Assembly: GCA_002386405.1 (NCBI GenBank) | Contig: DGIP01000115.1 | Coordinates: 1-24,744 of the forward strand | Origin: Stenotrophomonas maltophilia | Lineage (GTDB): Bacteria > Pseudomonadota > Gammaproteobacteria > Xanthomonadales > Xanthomonadaceae | DNA: 24,744 bases | Reading direction: 5' to 3' | Shown: positions 1 through 8,491 of the stretch, in pieces | Numbering within the stretch: the first letter of the stretch is position 1 | Layout of the letters: each line of letters opens with the position of its first letter | Position numbers and translations under genes: made by a program | The notes under the pieces: generated by a model | What the model was told of the DNA's origin: nothing | Seen by the model: only the letters and a program-made list of their open reading frames with translations | Database searches by the model: none

Positions 1-10
1 ACCAATGCGC

Positions 11-47
11 AAAAAAAACGACAACCGCCTGTGAAAGCGCGGTTGCC
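11..47 (-). terminator. Rho-independent terminator of the TonB receptor gene
   Basis: Read on the minus strand, a 7-bp stem (GCGGTTG paired with CAACCGC, plus-strand 39-45 and 22-28) with a 10-nt loop is followed, after TCG, by eight T residues (plus-strand A run at 11-18). This is the usual layout of an intrinsic terminator. It lies about 47 nt past the receptor stop codon, so it should end that transcript and mark the left edge of the locus. Confidence 0.8.
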
Positions 48-62
48 GTGGAGGAGCGTTTC

Positions 63-80
63 CCCCGCCCGAAGGCGGGG
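63..80 (-). other. GC-rich hairpin just after the receptor stop codon
   Basis: CCCCGCC and GGCGGGG pair perfectly around a CGAA loop (7-bp stem, 4-nt loop). It lies 12 nt after the receptor stop codon. No T run follows on either strand, so it is not by itself an intrinsic terminator. It may protect the mRNA 3' end ahead of the true terminator at 11-47. Confidence 0.5.
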
Positions 81-92
81 TAGGGTTGACGC

Positions 93-3000
93 TTAGAACT
101 TGTAGGTAGCGCCGAAGTACAGCTGGCGGCCCGAGTACAAGCTGGAGATCAGGCGGGCATCGGTATCGTTGCCCAGGTGGACGCGCTGCTCTTCCTTGGT
201 GGCATTCAACACAGAGGCGGTGAAGGTCAGCGCATCGGTGAAGTTGTAGGCCACGTTCAGATCGAGCTGTGCATACGGCTCGGTGTACTCGGTCATGCCG
301 CCGTTCAGGCCGCCGACCACTTCGCCGCGGCGGTTGTACGACGCGCGTGCCAGGAACTTCTCGTTCTCGTAGAACACCGTCACGTTGGCCTGGTTCTTGG
401 CGCTGCCGACCAGCGGCGACGAACCGATGCTTTCACCGTCGAGCACGATCGAGGCCAGGTTGGTGTCGTTGTAGGTGTAGTTCGCCTGCACACCGAAGCC
501 CATGTCGAACGTGTACTGACCGTACAGCTCCACACCCTGCGACACGCCATCGCGACCGTTGGCCTGCGTCTCGTAATCCTGCACCGTGACCGACTCACCG
601 CCGACCACCATCTGCACGTCACGCACCACCGGCACCGTGAAGTTGTCCACGTTCTTGCGGAACAGGCCGATGCCCGCCACCGCGCCAGGCTGGAAGTACC
701 ACTCCAGGCCCACGTCGAACTGCGTCGCCTCGAACGGCTCCAGGTCCTTGTTGCTGCCGTGGCCCTGCCAGCCTTCCTGCGGCGCACCACCGGCCACGCG
801 GCGGTCATTCACGTACTCGGCGCTGTAGTAGCTCAGCGCGCCCGGTGCCGCGATGCTGGTGTAGCTCGGGCGGGCAATGACCTTCGACGCCGCGCCACGC
901 AGGACCAGGTTGTCGGTGATGTCCCAGGCGATGTTGAAGCTGGGCAGGAAGTCGGTATAGGTCTTGTCCGTGCCGATCAGCTCGAACGACTTCTGGCGTG
1001 CCAGGCTGTCCGGCAGGCGCACGAAGCCACTCTCGCAGCCGTAGTTCGGGAACGCCGCTGCTGCCGGGTCGTTGCACGACATCGGCGCGCCCGAGGCGTT
1101 GTCCAGGAAGTAATCGTTGAAGCGCTCGATCGAATCGCTGGACTGCGCGAACTGCTCGGTACGCACCACGCGCACGCCCACGTTACCGCGCAGGCGCTCG
1201 GTACGGAAGTTGGCCTGGAAGTAACCGGCGTAGACCTTCTCGTTCACGTTGTAGACGAAGTCGTCTTCGGTGCGGTTGTGCGAACCGCCGTAGCGATCGT
1301 TGAGGTAGTTGATGTACGCCGGGTAATCGATGCCCGGGAACACGTTGGCGTCGAAACCACCACGGATGCCGGTGATCGGATTGGACAGGAAGAAGCCCGG
1401 CTGCGCGATGCCCGCCGTGTTGTCACAGCCCGCCTGGTAGCGGTTGTTGTCGTAGTCGGCCGGATCGGTGCCCTGGCAGACCCAGTACGTATTGCCCGTA
1501 TTGCGGTGGACCTTGCCATCGCTGTACTTGGCGCCGAACTGGAACGAATCCAGCCAGCCGGTTTCAAACAGCTTGGTGAAGTCGGCCTGGAAGTGGTTCT
1601 GCTTGACCTCGGTCTGCATCCAGGACGAATCGGTCGAGCCGGTGTCCACTTCCGCGATGCCGTTCATCAGCTGCTGCTGCAGGTCGGGCGAGAACGTGGC
1701 CGACGGGGTGCCGGTCAGGTCCCATGCCGAATACTGGTTGCCGGTCTCCCACACGCCATCCACGCGGCGGCGCGGCTTGGCCGACATGCGGAAGTTCATC
1801 GACGGGCCGCCTTCAGACCACGTGCGGCCGCCGCTGAAAGACGCCTTCCACAGCGGGCTGATGTCCCAGTCGATGCTCAGGTCCGCCGTCTGCGACAGCG
1901 CCTTTTCGCGGCTGTAGCCGCCGGTCAGCTGCGGGGTGGGGATGGTGCAGTCGTCCGGACCCCAGCCACCCGGCGGCAGGCCGGCCGCTGCGGCCTCGTC
2001 TTCGCTGCAGTAGTACGCCTTGCCGGGAATCTTCTCGAACTGCGCGCCGGTGACGATGCTGCCACTCGGGTCCATGGTCAGCCCGTTCAACAGGCGGCCA
2101 CCGGCCCAGTTGCCGTCCTGGTTGTAGCGCGCCATGTTCCATTCCGGAATCTTCAGCATGTTCTGGGTGTAATCACCCTCCAGCTCGAAGCGGAAGTAGT
2201 TCGCGGTCAGCGTGACGTTGTCGGTCGGCTTGAACTGGAAGGTGAACTGGCCACCCTTGCGCTCGCGTTCTTCTTCCTTCACCGCGAAGTTCACCGAGGT
2301 GGGCATGAAGAAATCGGTGTAGTTGCGGCCGTTCTGGTCGTTGAAACCGGAGTTGCCCCACCAGTAGTTCACGCCGCCCTGGTTCATCGGGTTGCCGTTG
2401 ACATCACGGGCGGTGGTGTCGGTGCCGTACCACTGGTAGTTCTCGGTGGTGGCTTCCATGGTGCGGCTGGTGCGCTTCTGCTGGGTCACGCCGACCAGCA
2501 CGCCGAAGCGCTCGTCCTCGCTGTGCCACGAGTACAGCGCCGATGCCTGCGGATCCACGTCGCGGCTGGTGTCCGAGGAAGTGCCTTCCAGGGTCACGTA
2601 GCCGGAATTGGCTTCCATCTCCAGCGGGCGGCGGGTGTGCAGGATGACCGTACCGCCGATGCCGCCTTCGTCGATGCGCGCTTCCGGCGACTTGAACAGC
2701 TCGGCGCTGGACAGCATGTTCGACGGCAGCAGGGTGTAGTTGAACGAACGGCTCGCCTCGTCATTGGTTTCGGAGGTGGCGATGTAGTTGCCGTTCAACT
2801 GGGTCAGGGTCAGGTCCGGGTCCAGGCCGCGCACGCTGACGCTCTTGCCTTCGCCGCCGTCGCGGGTGATCACCACGCCCGGCACGCGCTGCAGCGAATC
2901 GGCGACGTTCTTGTCGGGGAACTTGCCCACGTCTTCGGCGGTGATCACTTCGACCACGGCGTTGGCGTCGCGCTTCTGCTGCAGGCTCTTTTCGATCGCG

Positions 3001-3173
3001 TAGCGGTAGCCGGTGACCTGCACGCTGTCGAGCGTGGTCGCCGAGGGGGCCTCGGACGGGGTGGCCGCCTGCTGGGCGAACGCGGCGGCCGGCACGAAGG
3101 CGGCGGCGGCCAATGCGAAGGTGATGGCGGCCGACAACGCGTCGCGGCCGTGTTTGCGGGACATCTGGTTCAT
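93..3173 (-). CDS. TonB-dependent outer-membrane receptor (probable oligomannoside uptake)
   Basis: A 1026-residue outer-membrane active transporter powered by TonB. Residues 1-33 look like a signal peptide (hydrophobic stretch 13-33, AFA cleavage). A TonB-box-like segment TLDSVQVTG lies at 48-56, and a plug domain (about 67-183) has the typical FPDKNVADSLQRVPGV and SVRGLDPDLTLTQLNG stretches. The rest is a long beta barrel ending in an aromatic residue (YFGATYKF), as barrel-assembly signals do. The style matches the TonB-Xanth-Caul receptor group, which is common in carbohydrate loci of Xanthomonadaceae. The start ATG at 3173 has AAGGGAGAG about 8 nt upstream. The gene is divergent from the mannosidase operon and its leader carries two LacI-type operator sites, so co-regulation is likely. 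The mannoside substrate is inferred only from the neighbours. The transporter class itself is certain. Confidence 0.95.
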   Translation of the reverse strand: MNQMSRKHGRDALSAAITFALAAAAFVPAAAFAQQAATPSEAPSATTLDSVQVTGYRYAIEKSLQQKRDANAVVEVITAEDVGKFPDKNVADSLQRVPGVVITRDGGEGKSVSVRGLDPDLTLTQLNGNYIATSETNDEASRSFNYTLLPSNMLSSAELFKSPEARIDEGGIGGTVILHTRRPLEMEANSGYVTLEGTSSDTSRDVDPQASALYSWHSEDERFGVLVGVTQQKRTSRTMEATTENYQWYGTDTTARDVNGNPMNQGGVNYWWGNSGFNDQNGRNYTDFFMPTSVNFAVKEEERERKGGQFTFQFKPTDNVTLTANYFRFELEGDYTQNMLKIPEWNMARYNQDGNWAGGRLLNGLTMDPSGSIVTGAQFEKIPGKAYYCSEDEAAAAGLPPGGWGPDDCTIPTPQLTGGYSREKALSQTADLSIDWDISPLWKASFSGGRTWSEGGPSMNFRMSAKPRRRVDGVWETGNQYSAWDLTGTPSATFSPDLQQQLMNGIAEVDTGSTDSSWMQTEVKQNHFQADFTKLFETGWLDSFQFGAKYSDGKVHRNTGNTYWVCQGTDPADYDNNRYQAGCDNTAGIAQPGFFLSNPITGIRGGFDANVFPGIDYPAYINYLNDRYGGSHNRTEDDFVYNVNEKVYAGYFQANFRTERLRGNVGVRVVRTEQFAQSSDSIERFNDYFLDNASGAPMSCNDPAAAAFPNYGCESGFVRLPDSLARQKSFELIGTDKTYTDFLPSFNIAWDITDNLVLRGAASKVIARPSYTSIAAPGALSYYSAEYVNDRRVAGGAPQEGWQGHGSNKDLEPFEATQFDVGLEWYFQPGAVAGIGLFRKNVDNFTVPVVRDVQMVVGGESVTVQDYETQANGRDGVSQGVELYGQYTFDMGFGVQANYTYNDTNLASIVLDGESIGSSPLVGSAKNQANVTVFYENEKFLARASYNRRGEVVGGLNGGMTEYTEPYAQLDLNVAYNFTDALTFTASVLNATKEEQRVHLGNDTDARLISSLYSGRQLYFGATYKF

Positions 3174-3211
3174 TCCACTCTCTCCCTTGGATTGAAACGT
3201 ATGGCTGACAC

Positions 3212-3227
3212 GTTGTATCGATCTAAA
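3212..3227. promoter_or_regulatory. LacI-type operator 1 (receptor-proximal)
   Basis: GTTGTATCGATCTAAA matches 13 of 16 positions of the palindrome TTTAGATCGATCTAAA, with the central CG typical of LacI-family operators. It lies about 40 bp upstream of the receptor start codon, a position that suits repression of the receptor promoter or its leader. Confidence 0.65.
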
Positions 3228-3242
3228 TTCGGAGGCCGAATC

Positions 3243-3268
3243 GGCGTGGGTTCTGTGTGTCCCACGCC
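3243..3268. repeat. Inverted repeat in the receptor leader
   Basis: GGCGTGGG (3243-3250) and CCCACGCC (3261-3268) form a perfect 8-bp stem with a 10-nt loop. It lies between the two receptor-side operators. It could be an mRNA hairpin in a long leader or a binding site for another regulator. No T run follows it on either strand. Confidence 0.5.
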
Positions 3269-3297
3269 CGCCGTGGCCGGTTGTGTGACGGTTTGGA

Positions 3298-3313
3298 GTT
3301 GGATCGATCTAAA
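3298..3313. promoter_or_regulatory. LacI-type operator 2
   Basis: GTTGGATCGATCTAAA matches 14 of 16 positions of the palindrome TTTAGATCGATCTAAA. Its centre lies 86 bp from operator 1. It probably belongs to the receptor promoter region. Confidence 0.7.
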
Positions 3314-3463
3314 CCGTTGGCGGCGAATTTTTAACACGGCCGGGCGCGGGAAGCATGCTGCTGCGCAATATGGACGGTGAGGGGGCAGATGTGCCTATGG
3401 CCCCTGGCGGGCGGGTGCTTATGTTGCGCCGCAGAATGCATCCCGCAATTTGTCCATGGTTTA

Positions 3464-3479
3464 CTTAAATCGATCTAAA
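3464..3479. promoter_or_regulatory. LacI-type operator 3
   Basis: CTTAAATCGATCTAAA matches 14 of 16 positions of the palindrome. It lies about 50 bp upstream of the GH92 start codon, in an AT-rich patch that may also contain the promoter, so a bound repressor would probably block RNA polymerase. Confidence 0.7.
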
Positions 3480-3495
3480 TTCACGCCGTCGTGAC

Positions 3496-3511
3496 TTTGG
3501 AGCGATCCAAA
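3496..3511. promoter_or_regulatory. LacI-type operator 4, next to the GH92 ribosome binding site
   Basis: TTTGGAGCGATCCAAA is palindromic except for one central pair and matches 13 of 16 consensus positions. Its centre is 32 bp from operator 3, close to three helical turns, so both would face the same side of the DNA. It ends 4 nt before the AGGA (3516-3519) that serves the GH92 start. Confidence 0.65.
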
Positions 3512-3527
3512 CCATAGGACCCACTGC

Positions 3528-5990
3528 ATGCGCCGATTGCCGTCCCGCCTTGCCCTTCCGCCCCTGCGCCGCCCGCTGGCGGGCCTGGCCTGCCTGGCCG
3601 TGCTGGCCTTTACCCCGATGCTGCAGGCCGCCCCGGCCGCGCTCGAGCGGGAGGTCAACACCTTCATCGGCAGCAAGGATGACGGCAATACGTTCCCGGG
3701 CGCCTCGGCCCCGTTCGGCCTGATCCAGGTCAGCCCGATCGGCGAACACTATGCCGGCTGGCGCTACGACGATCCGAAGATCCGCGGCTTCGGCCATTCC
3801 TTCCTGTCCGGCGCCGGCTGCTGGGAGCAGGGCGGCCAGGTCTCCGTACTGCCGGTGACCGGCACCATCGGCCCGGGCGGGGATTTCGATACCGACAACG
3901 CCAAGAGCTTCGACCACAAGGCCTACGCCTCCGGTTACACCCACGAAGGCGAAGTCGGCCAGGCCGGCTACTACAAGGTGCGCCTGACCAGCTACGGCGG
4001 CATCGATGCCGAAGCCACCGCGCGCACCCGCGCCGCCGCCGAGCGCTACACCTTCCCGGCCGACGCCGGTACCGGCCACGTGCTGGTCAACGTGGGCCAG
4101 GCCAACGAGCGCCATTCGGTGATCGGCAGCGTGGTCGACGTGGTCGGCGACCGCGTGGTGGAAGGCAAGCTGGTCACCAAGAGCTTCTGCGGTGGCCACC
4201 AGTACACCACCTGGTTCCGCATCGAATTCGACCGTCCGTTCAAGGCATACGGCACCTGGGGCGAGGGCGGCGGCCTGCCTGGCGCCCGCCACGGCATGGA
4301 AGGCGAGCTCAAGCCCAGCGGTGCCTGGCTGAGCTTCGACCTGTCCAAGGGCCGTGCAGTGACCGCGGTCAGCGCCATTTCGCACGTGGATGCCGAAGGC
4401 GCACGCGCCAACCTGCGCAGCGATGGCATGCAGGACGGCCGCCTGCTCGGCTTCGAGCGCATGCGCAGCCTGTCGCAGCAGCAGTGGCGCAAGGAACTGT
4501 CCACCGTGCGCGTGGACAGCAAGCATGCCGACGACCGCACCGTGCTCTACACCGCGCTGTACCACGCGCTGCTGCAGCCGTTGACCGGCAGCGATGCCGA
4601 CGGCCGCTACCGTGGCTACGACGACAACATCCACCGCGCCGAGGGCTGGACCTACTACGAGTATTTCTCGCTGTGGGATACCTACCGTGCGCAGAACCAG
4701 TGGCTGGCGCTGACCCGCCCGCAGGTGACCCGGGATATCGGCCGCAGCCTGCTGGCCATCAACGAGCAGGGCGGTTGGCTGCCGCGCTGGGGCTACGCGA
4801 ACTTCGAAACCAACATCATGACCGGCGACCCGGTCACCCCCTTCATGGTCGACCTGTGGCGCTTCGGCGCGCTGGCCGGGCGCGAAGGCGAGGCCTACAC
4901 CGCACTGCGCCGCAATGCGTTCGAACTGCCGCCGATGAACTCGCGGCATGCCGGCCGCTCGGGCAATCCGGGCTACGTGGAGAACGGCTACGTCGCCTAC
5001 GACCGCGCCTTCCCCTCCAAGGGCATGGATGTCGATCCGCACCACGGCGGCTCGGCCACCCTGGAATACGCCCTGGCCGACTGCGCGCTGGCGCAGATGG
5101 CCGATGGCCTGGGCCATGCCGACGATGCCGGCGTGCTGCGCCAGCGCGGCCGAAACTGGCAGAAGGTGTGGGACCCGAGCGTGCGTGACGAGGACACCGG
5201 CATGAGCGGCTTCCCGCGCCCGCGCATGGACGATGGCAAGTGGTACCTGCCGGCCGACGGGCACTACAGCCCGCGCTCGCACCATGGGTTCCATGAAGGC
5301 ACCGCGTGGCAGTACCAGTGGCTGGCCCAGCAGGACATCCCGGGCCTGGTCCAGGCGATGCATGGTCGCGAGAACGCCGGCAAGCGCCTGGATGCGTTCT
5401 TCGCCTATGACGCGCTGCTGCAGTCGCCGTTGCAGGCTGCCCGCAAGGAATGGGTGGTGGGCCCGTACAGCTACTACAACCAGTACCGCTACAACCCCAA
5501 CAACGAGCCGGACCTGCACACCCCGTGGATGTACACGCTGATCGGCCAGCCGTGGAAGACCGCCACGGTGGTGCGCGCCGCGCAGCAGCTGTTCACCAAT
5601 GCGCCCAATGGCGTCACCGGCAACGATGACCTGGGCACCATGTCGGCCTGGTACCTGTTCAGCGCGCTGGGCCTGTACCCGGCGGTGCCCGGCAGCGGCG
5701 AGTTCCTGCTGCACACCCCGCGCTTCGCCAAGGTCGAGGTCGACCTCGGCCAGGGCCGCACGCTGCGCCTGCAGGCACCCGGTGCCGACGGCCGCAAGCT
5801 GCAGTACGTGCAGGGCGTGCAGGTCGATGGCCAGGCGCATGCCCCGGTCTGGCTGGACTGGAACCGCCTACAGCAGGGCGGCACCATCGCCTACACCCTG
5901 GGCGACACGGCGCCGGAAACCGGCTGGGGTACCCAGGTCGACGCCCTGCCGGTGTCGTACTGCGCCACCCCGGGGGCCGCGCTGGAATGA
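3528..5990 (+). CDS. GH92 family exo-alpha-mannosidase, exported
   Basis: An 820-residue glycoside hydrolase that should remove terminal alpha-mannose from N-glycan-type or other oligomannosides. An arginine-rich N-terminus and hydrophobic stretch (about 16-29) end in LQA, a likely signal-peptide cleavage site near residue 34. GH92 hallmarks follow: VNTFIGSKDDGNTFPGA at 43-59, PFGLIQVSP, IRGFGHSFLSGAGC, the segment EGTAWQYQW with candidate acid Glu590, NNEPDLHTPWMY, and GNDDLGTMSAWYLFSALGLYP with Asp700/Asp701 as candidate base. Family members are calcium-dependent inverting enzymes. Here the usual VPHD after the WQYTW motif reads LAQQD, and the usual NEPSHH reads NEPDLH, so linkage specificity should not be assumed. 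AGGA at 3516-3519 supports the start. It is the first gene of the probable operon and is preceded by two operator sites. Confidence 0.93.
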   Translation: MRRLPSRLALPPLRRPLAGLACLAVLAFTPMLQAAPAALEREVNTFIGSKDDGNTFPGASAPFGLIQVSPIGEHYAGWRYDDPKIRGFGHSFLSGAGCWEQGGQVSVLPVTGTIGPGGDFDTDNAKSFDHKAYASGYTHEGEVGQAGYYKVRLTSYGGIDAEATARTRAAAERYTFPADAGTGHVLVNVGQANERHSVIGSVVDVVGDRVVEGKLVTKSFCGGHQYTTWFRIEFDRPFKAYGTWGEGGGLPGARHGMEGELKPSGAWLSFDLSKGRAVTAVSAISHVDAEGARANLRSDGMQDGRLLGFERMRSLSQQQWRKELSTVRVDSKHADDRTVLYTALYHALLQPLTGSDADGRYRGYDDNIHRAEGWTYYEYFSLWDTYRAQNQWLALTRPQVTRDIGRSLLAINEQGGWLPRWGYANFETNIMTGDPVTPFMVDLWRFGALAGREGEAYTALRRNAFELPPMNSRHAGRSGNPGYVENGYVAYDRAFPSKGMDVDPHHGGSATLEYALADCALAQMADGLGHADDAGVLRQRGRNWQKVWDPSVRDEDTGMSGFPRPRMDDGKWYLPADGHYSPRSHHGFHEGTAWQYQWLAQQDIPGLVQAMHGRENAGKRLDAFFAYDALLQSPLQAARKEWVVGPYSYYNQYRYNPNNEPDLHTPWMYTLIGQPWKTATVVRAAQQLFTNAPNGVTGNDDLGTMSAWYLFSALGLYPAVPGSGEFLLHTPRFAKVEVDLGQGRTLRLQAPGADGRKLQYVQGVQVDGQAHAPVWLDWNRLQQGGTIAYTLGDTAPETGWGTQVDALPVSYCATPGAALE

Positions 5991-6062
5991 GCCCGCCGGC
6001 CGCGATCCGTTGACCGATGTGATCGTTTAGGCTTGCAGGACCATGAGGACGCCGACGCCACG

Positions 6063-7130
6063 ATGAAAAAGGACACTTCCGCTGCCAAGGGGACCCGCGC
6101 CAGCACGCCCCGTGCCGGTGCCGCACGTGCGGTCACCGTGACCGACATCGCCGATGCCATCGGCGTGTCGCGCGCCACGGTGTCGCTGGTGCTGCGGGGC
6201 AGTCCGCTGGTCAATGTCGACACCCGTGCGCGGGTGGAGGCCGAACTGCGCCGGCAGCGCTATGTGTACAACCGCGGCGCGGCCAACCTGCGCCGCAGGA
6301 CCTCGACCAGCGTGGCACTGGTCATCAACGACCTGTCCAACCCGTTCTTCGCCGAATTCGCGTCCGGCGTCGACGAGGCCCTGGGCGCGAAGGGCTACGT
6401 GACCCTGCTGGGCAGCACCGGTGAATCGCCGGTGCGCCAGCAGGCGGTGTTGACCACGCTGATGGAACACACCCCGGCCGGCCTGATCCTGTCGCCTGCC
6501 GAAGGCAGCGATGCCACCGAAGTGCGCCAGGCCGTGGGCTATGCCAACGTGCTGCTGTTCAACCGCGAGCTCAAGGGCGGCGACTGGGATTTCCTCACCC
6601 TGGACAACCAGCAGGGCGCTTACCTGGCCACCCGCCACCTGATCGAGCAGGGCCACCGCCGCATCGCCTTCTTCGGCGGCCATGCCGAGTCCAGCTCCTG
6701 CCACCAGCGCCGCACCGGCTATGCGCAGGCCCTGGCCGAAGCGGGGTTGTCGGTGCAGCAGGACTGGCTGATCGAATCGGCGCCCAACCGGTTGGAAGCC
6801 GCGGCGCGTTCGGGCGAGCTGTTCGCCGGCGAAGTGCCCACCGCAGCGGTCTGCTACAACGACACCGTGGCCCTGGGCCTGATGCTGGGCCTGGCCTCGC
6901 GCGGCGTGCAGCCCGGCCGCGATTTCGCGGTGACCGGGTTCGATGACATCTCCGAAGCCGCGGTGGCGTTGCCGCCGCTGACCACCCTTACCGTCAATCC
7001 GCGCGAGCGCGGCCGCCAGGCAGCCGAACTGCTGCTGCAGCGGCTGGACGATCCCACCGCCGCACCGCGCCATACCGTGGCACCGGTGCAGCTCCGTATC
7101 CGTGACAGCAGCGGCCCCGCCGTCAGCTGA
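6063..7130 (+). CDS. LacI-family transcriptional regulator of the mannoside locus
   Basis: A 355-residue repressor-type regulator. A 20-residue basic, alanine- and threonine-rich tail precedes the helix-turn-helix (about 24-46, VTVTDIADAIGVSRATVSLV), then the hinge helix (about 68-79) and a periplasmic-binding-protein-like effector domain (VALVINDLSNPFFAEFASGV onward, ending near VTGFDDISEAAVALPPLTT). It lies inside the sugar operon, 72 bp after GH92, so it is the obvious ligand for the ATCGATCTAAA operators, with mannose or a breakdown product as inducer (inference). The start is uncertain. ATG 6063 has GAGGA 14 nt upstream, which is rather far. A TTG at 6033 would add 10 residues but lacks a good ribosome binding site. 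Family assignment is firm; the sugar it senses is not known. Confidence 0.92.
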   Translation: MKKDTSAAKGTRASTPRAGAARAVTVTDIADAIGVSRATVSLVLRGSPLVNVDTRARVEAELRRQRYVYNRGAANLRRRTSTSVALVINDLSNPFFAEFASGVDEALGAKGYVTLLGSTGESPVRQQAVLTTLMEHTPAGLILSPAEGSDATEVRQAVGYANVLLFNRELKGGDWDFLTLDNQQGAYLATRHLIEQGHRRIAFFGGHAESSSCHQRRTGYAQALAEAGLSVQQDWLIESAPNRLEAAARSGELFAGEVPTAAVCYNDTVALGLMLGLASRGVQPGRDFAVTGFDDISEAAVALPPLTTLTVNPRERGRQAAELLLQRLDDPTAAPRHTVAPVQLRIRDSSGPAVS

Positions 7131-7173
7131 TTCCGTTCCCTTTCACCTGCCCGCACACTGAGGCGCGTTACGC

Positions 7174-8484
7174 ATGCCCATCTCTCCAACGCATCGCCTG
7201 CCCACATCGTCATCCACCGCACCCGTGGTCAACACGCGCATGGCGTTGGCGGTGGCCACCACGATCTTCTTCATGTGGGGCTTCCTGACCTGCCTCAACG
7301 ACATCCTGATTCCGCACCTGAAGGCGGTGTTCGAACTGAACTACGCCAAGGCGATGCTGGTGCAGTTCACCTTCTTCGGCACCTACTTCCTGATGTCGCT
7401 GCCGGCCGGCCGGCTGGTGGCGCACCTGGGCTACAAGAAGGGCATCGTGGCCGGCCTGGCCATCGCCGCCGTAGGCGCGCTGGGCTTCTGGCCGGCCGCC
7501 GAACTGCGCGTGTATGAAGCCTTCCTTGGCGCGCTGTTCGTGCTGGCCACCGGCATCACCGTGCTGCAGGTCGCCGCCAATCCGTACGTGGCGCTGCTGG
7601 GCCCGGAGCAGACCGCTTCGAGCCGCCTGACCCTGGCGCAGGCGTTGAACTCGCTGGGCACGGCGATCGCGCCGATCTTCGGTGGCCTGCTGATCCTCGG
7701 CAACACGGTCAAGAGTGCTGACCAGCTGGCGGCGTTGCCCGCTGCCGAACAGGTCGCCTACCGCGTGCAGGAAGCGCAGTCCGTGCAGGGCCCGTACGTG
7801 GGCCTGGCGATCGCGCTGGCGCTGCTGGCGGTGTTTGTGTACCTGTTCCGCCTGCCGGCGCTGACCGAAACCACCGAACAGGCCGACAGCGGCCGGCATA
7901 CGCTGCTCGACGCGCTGCGCCACAAGCATGTGCTGTTCGGCGTGCTGGCGATCTTCTTCTACGTGGGTGCCGAGGTGTCGATCGGCAGCTTCCTGGTCAA
8001 CTACCTGTCGATGCCCAACATCGGTGGCTTCACCGAGCAGCAGGCAACCCATTACGTCTCGGCGTACTGGACGCTGGCGATGATCGGCCGCTTTGCCGGT
8101 TCGGCGATCATGACCCGGTTCTCGCCGCGCCTGCTGCTGACGATGTTCGCAATCGCCAACGTGGTGCTGCTGGGCCTGACCATGCTCGGTTCCGGCCAGG
8201 TGTCGCTGTATTCGGTGGTGGCGGTGGGCCTGTTCAACTCGATCATGTTCCCGACCATCTTCGCGCTCAGCATCGAGCGCCTCGGCCCGCTGACCAACAA
8301 GGCGTCGAGCCTGCTGATCATGGCCATCGTCGGCGGCGCCGTGGTGCCGTACCTGCAGGGCGTGCTGGCCGACCATATCGGGCTGCAGCCGTCCTTCATC
8401 CTGCCGCTGGTCTGCTACGGCTACATCATTTTCTACGGCCTCTCGGGTTCGCGCCCGAGCGCCGGTTTCAGCCAGGGGGGCTGA
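7174..8484 (+). CDS. FucP/GluP-type sugar:proton symporter (MFS, FHS family)
   Basis: A 436-residue inner-membrane transporter of the major facilitator superfamily. It has about 12 hydrophobic segments. The N-terminal stretch (FFMWGFLTCLNDILIPHLK, residues about 29-47) and the QVAANPYVALLGPE and LTLAQALNSLGTAIAP segments are typical of the fucose/galactose/glucose:H+ symporter family. In this locus it most likely brings mannose released by the mannosidases into the cytoplasm, since the next two genes act on a free, unphosphorylated hexose. TGAGGCG (7159-7165) lies about 8 nt before the ATG. It follows the regulator by 43 bp and precedes the kinase by 7 bp. The substrate is inferred from context; related proteins carry glucose, galactose, fucose or N-acetylglucosamine. 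Confidence 0.92.
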   Translation: MPISPTHRLPTSSSTAPVVNTRMALAVATTIFFMWGFLTCLNDILIPHLKAVFELNYAKAMLVQFTFFGTYFLMSLPAGRLVAHLGYKKGIVAGLAIAAVGALGFWPAAELRVYEAFLGALFVLATGITVLQVAANPYVALLGPEQTASSRLTLAQALNSLGTAIAPIFGGLLILGNTVKSADQLAALPAAEQVAYRVQEAQSVQGPYVGLAIALALLAVFVYLFRLPALTETTEQADSGRHTLLDALRHKHVLFGVLAIFFYVGAEVSIGSFLVNYLSMPNIGGFTEQQATHYVSAYWTLAMIGRFAGSAIMTRFSPRLLLTMFAIANVVLLGLTMLGSGQVSLYSVVAVGLFNSIMFPTIFALSIERLGPLTNKASSLLIMAIVGGAVVPYLQGVLADHIGLQPSFILPLVCYGYIIFYGLSGSRPSAGFSQGG

Positions 8485-8491
8485 GCGCGTC

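Larger units (their letters stand above)
3174..3527. promoter_or_regulatory. Divergent control region between receptor and mannosidase operon
   Basis: This 354-bp gap holds no credible gene. It contains four copies of a palindromic motif around ATCGATCTAAA (3212-3227, 3298-3313, 3464-3479, 3496-3511) and a perfect 8-bp inverted repeat (3243-3268). Two operators lie near each start codon. I could not fix sigma-70 promoter boxes with confidence in either direction. The stretch is less GC-rich around the operators than the flanking genes. Confidence 0.8.

Noticed and set aside
177..3380. A 1067-codon open frame on the plus strand
   Set aside because: It lies antisense to the TonB receptor gene, which has a signal peptide, plug and barrel motifs. 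The antisense product is His/Val/Arg-rich with no domain, as expected in GC-rich DNA.
3465..5840. A 791-codon open frame on the minus strand
   Set aside because: It is antisense to the GH92 gene, has biased Ala/His/Val/Gln composition and no recognisable motif.
6033..6062. TTG start adding 10 residues to the LacI regulator
   Set aside because: It has no good ribosome binding site and adds only an acidic stretch outside the DNA-binding domain. ATG 6063 was kept, with the doubt noted.
6043..6066. A 7-codon leader peptide (MRTPTPR) whose stop overlaps the regulator ATG
   Set aside because: Its AGGA is only 2 nt from the ATG, too close for good initiation, and the peptide shows no regulatory codon pattern.
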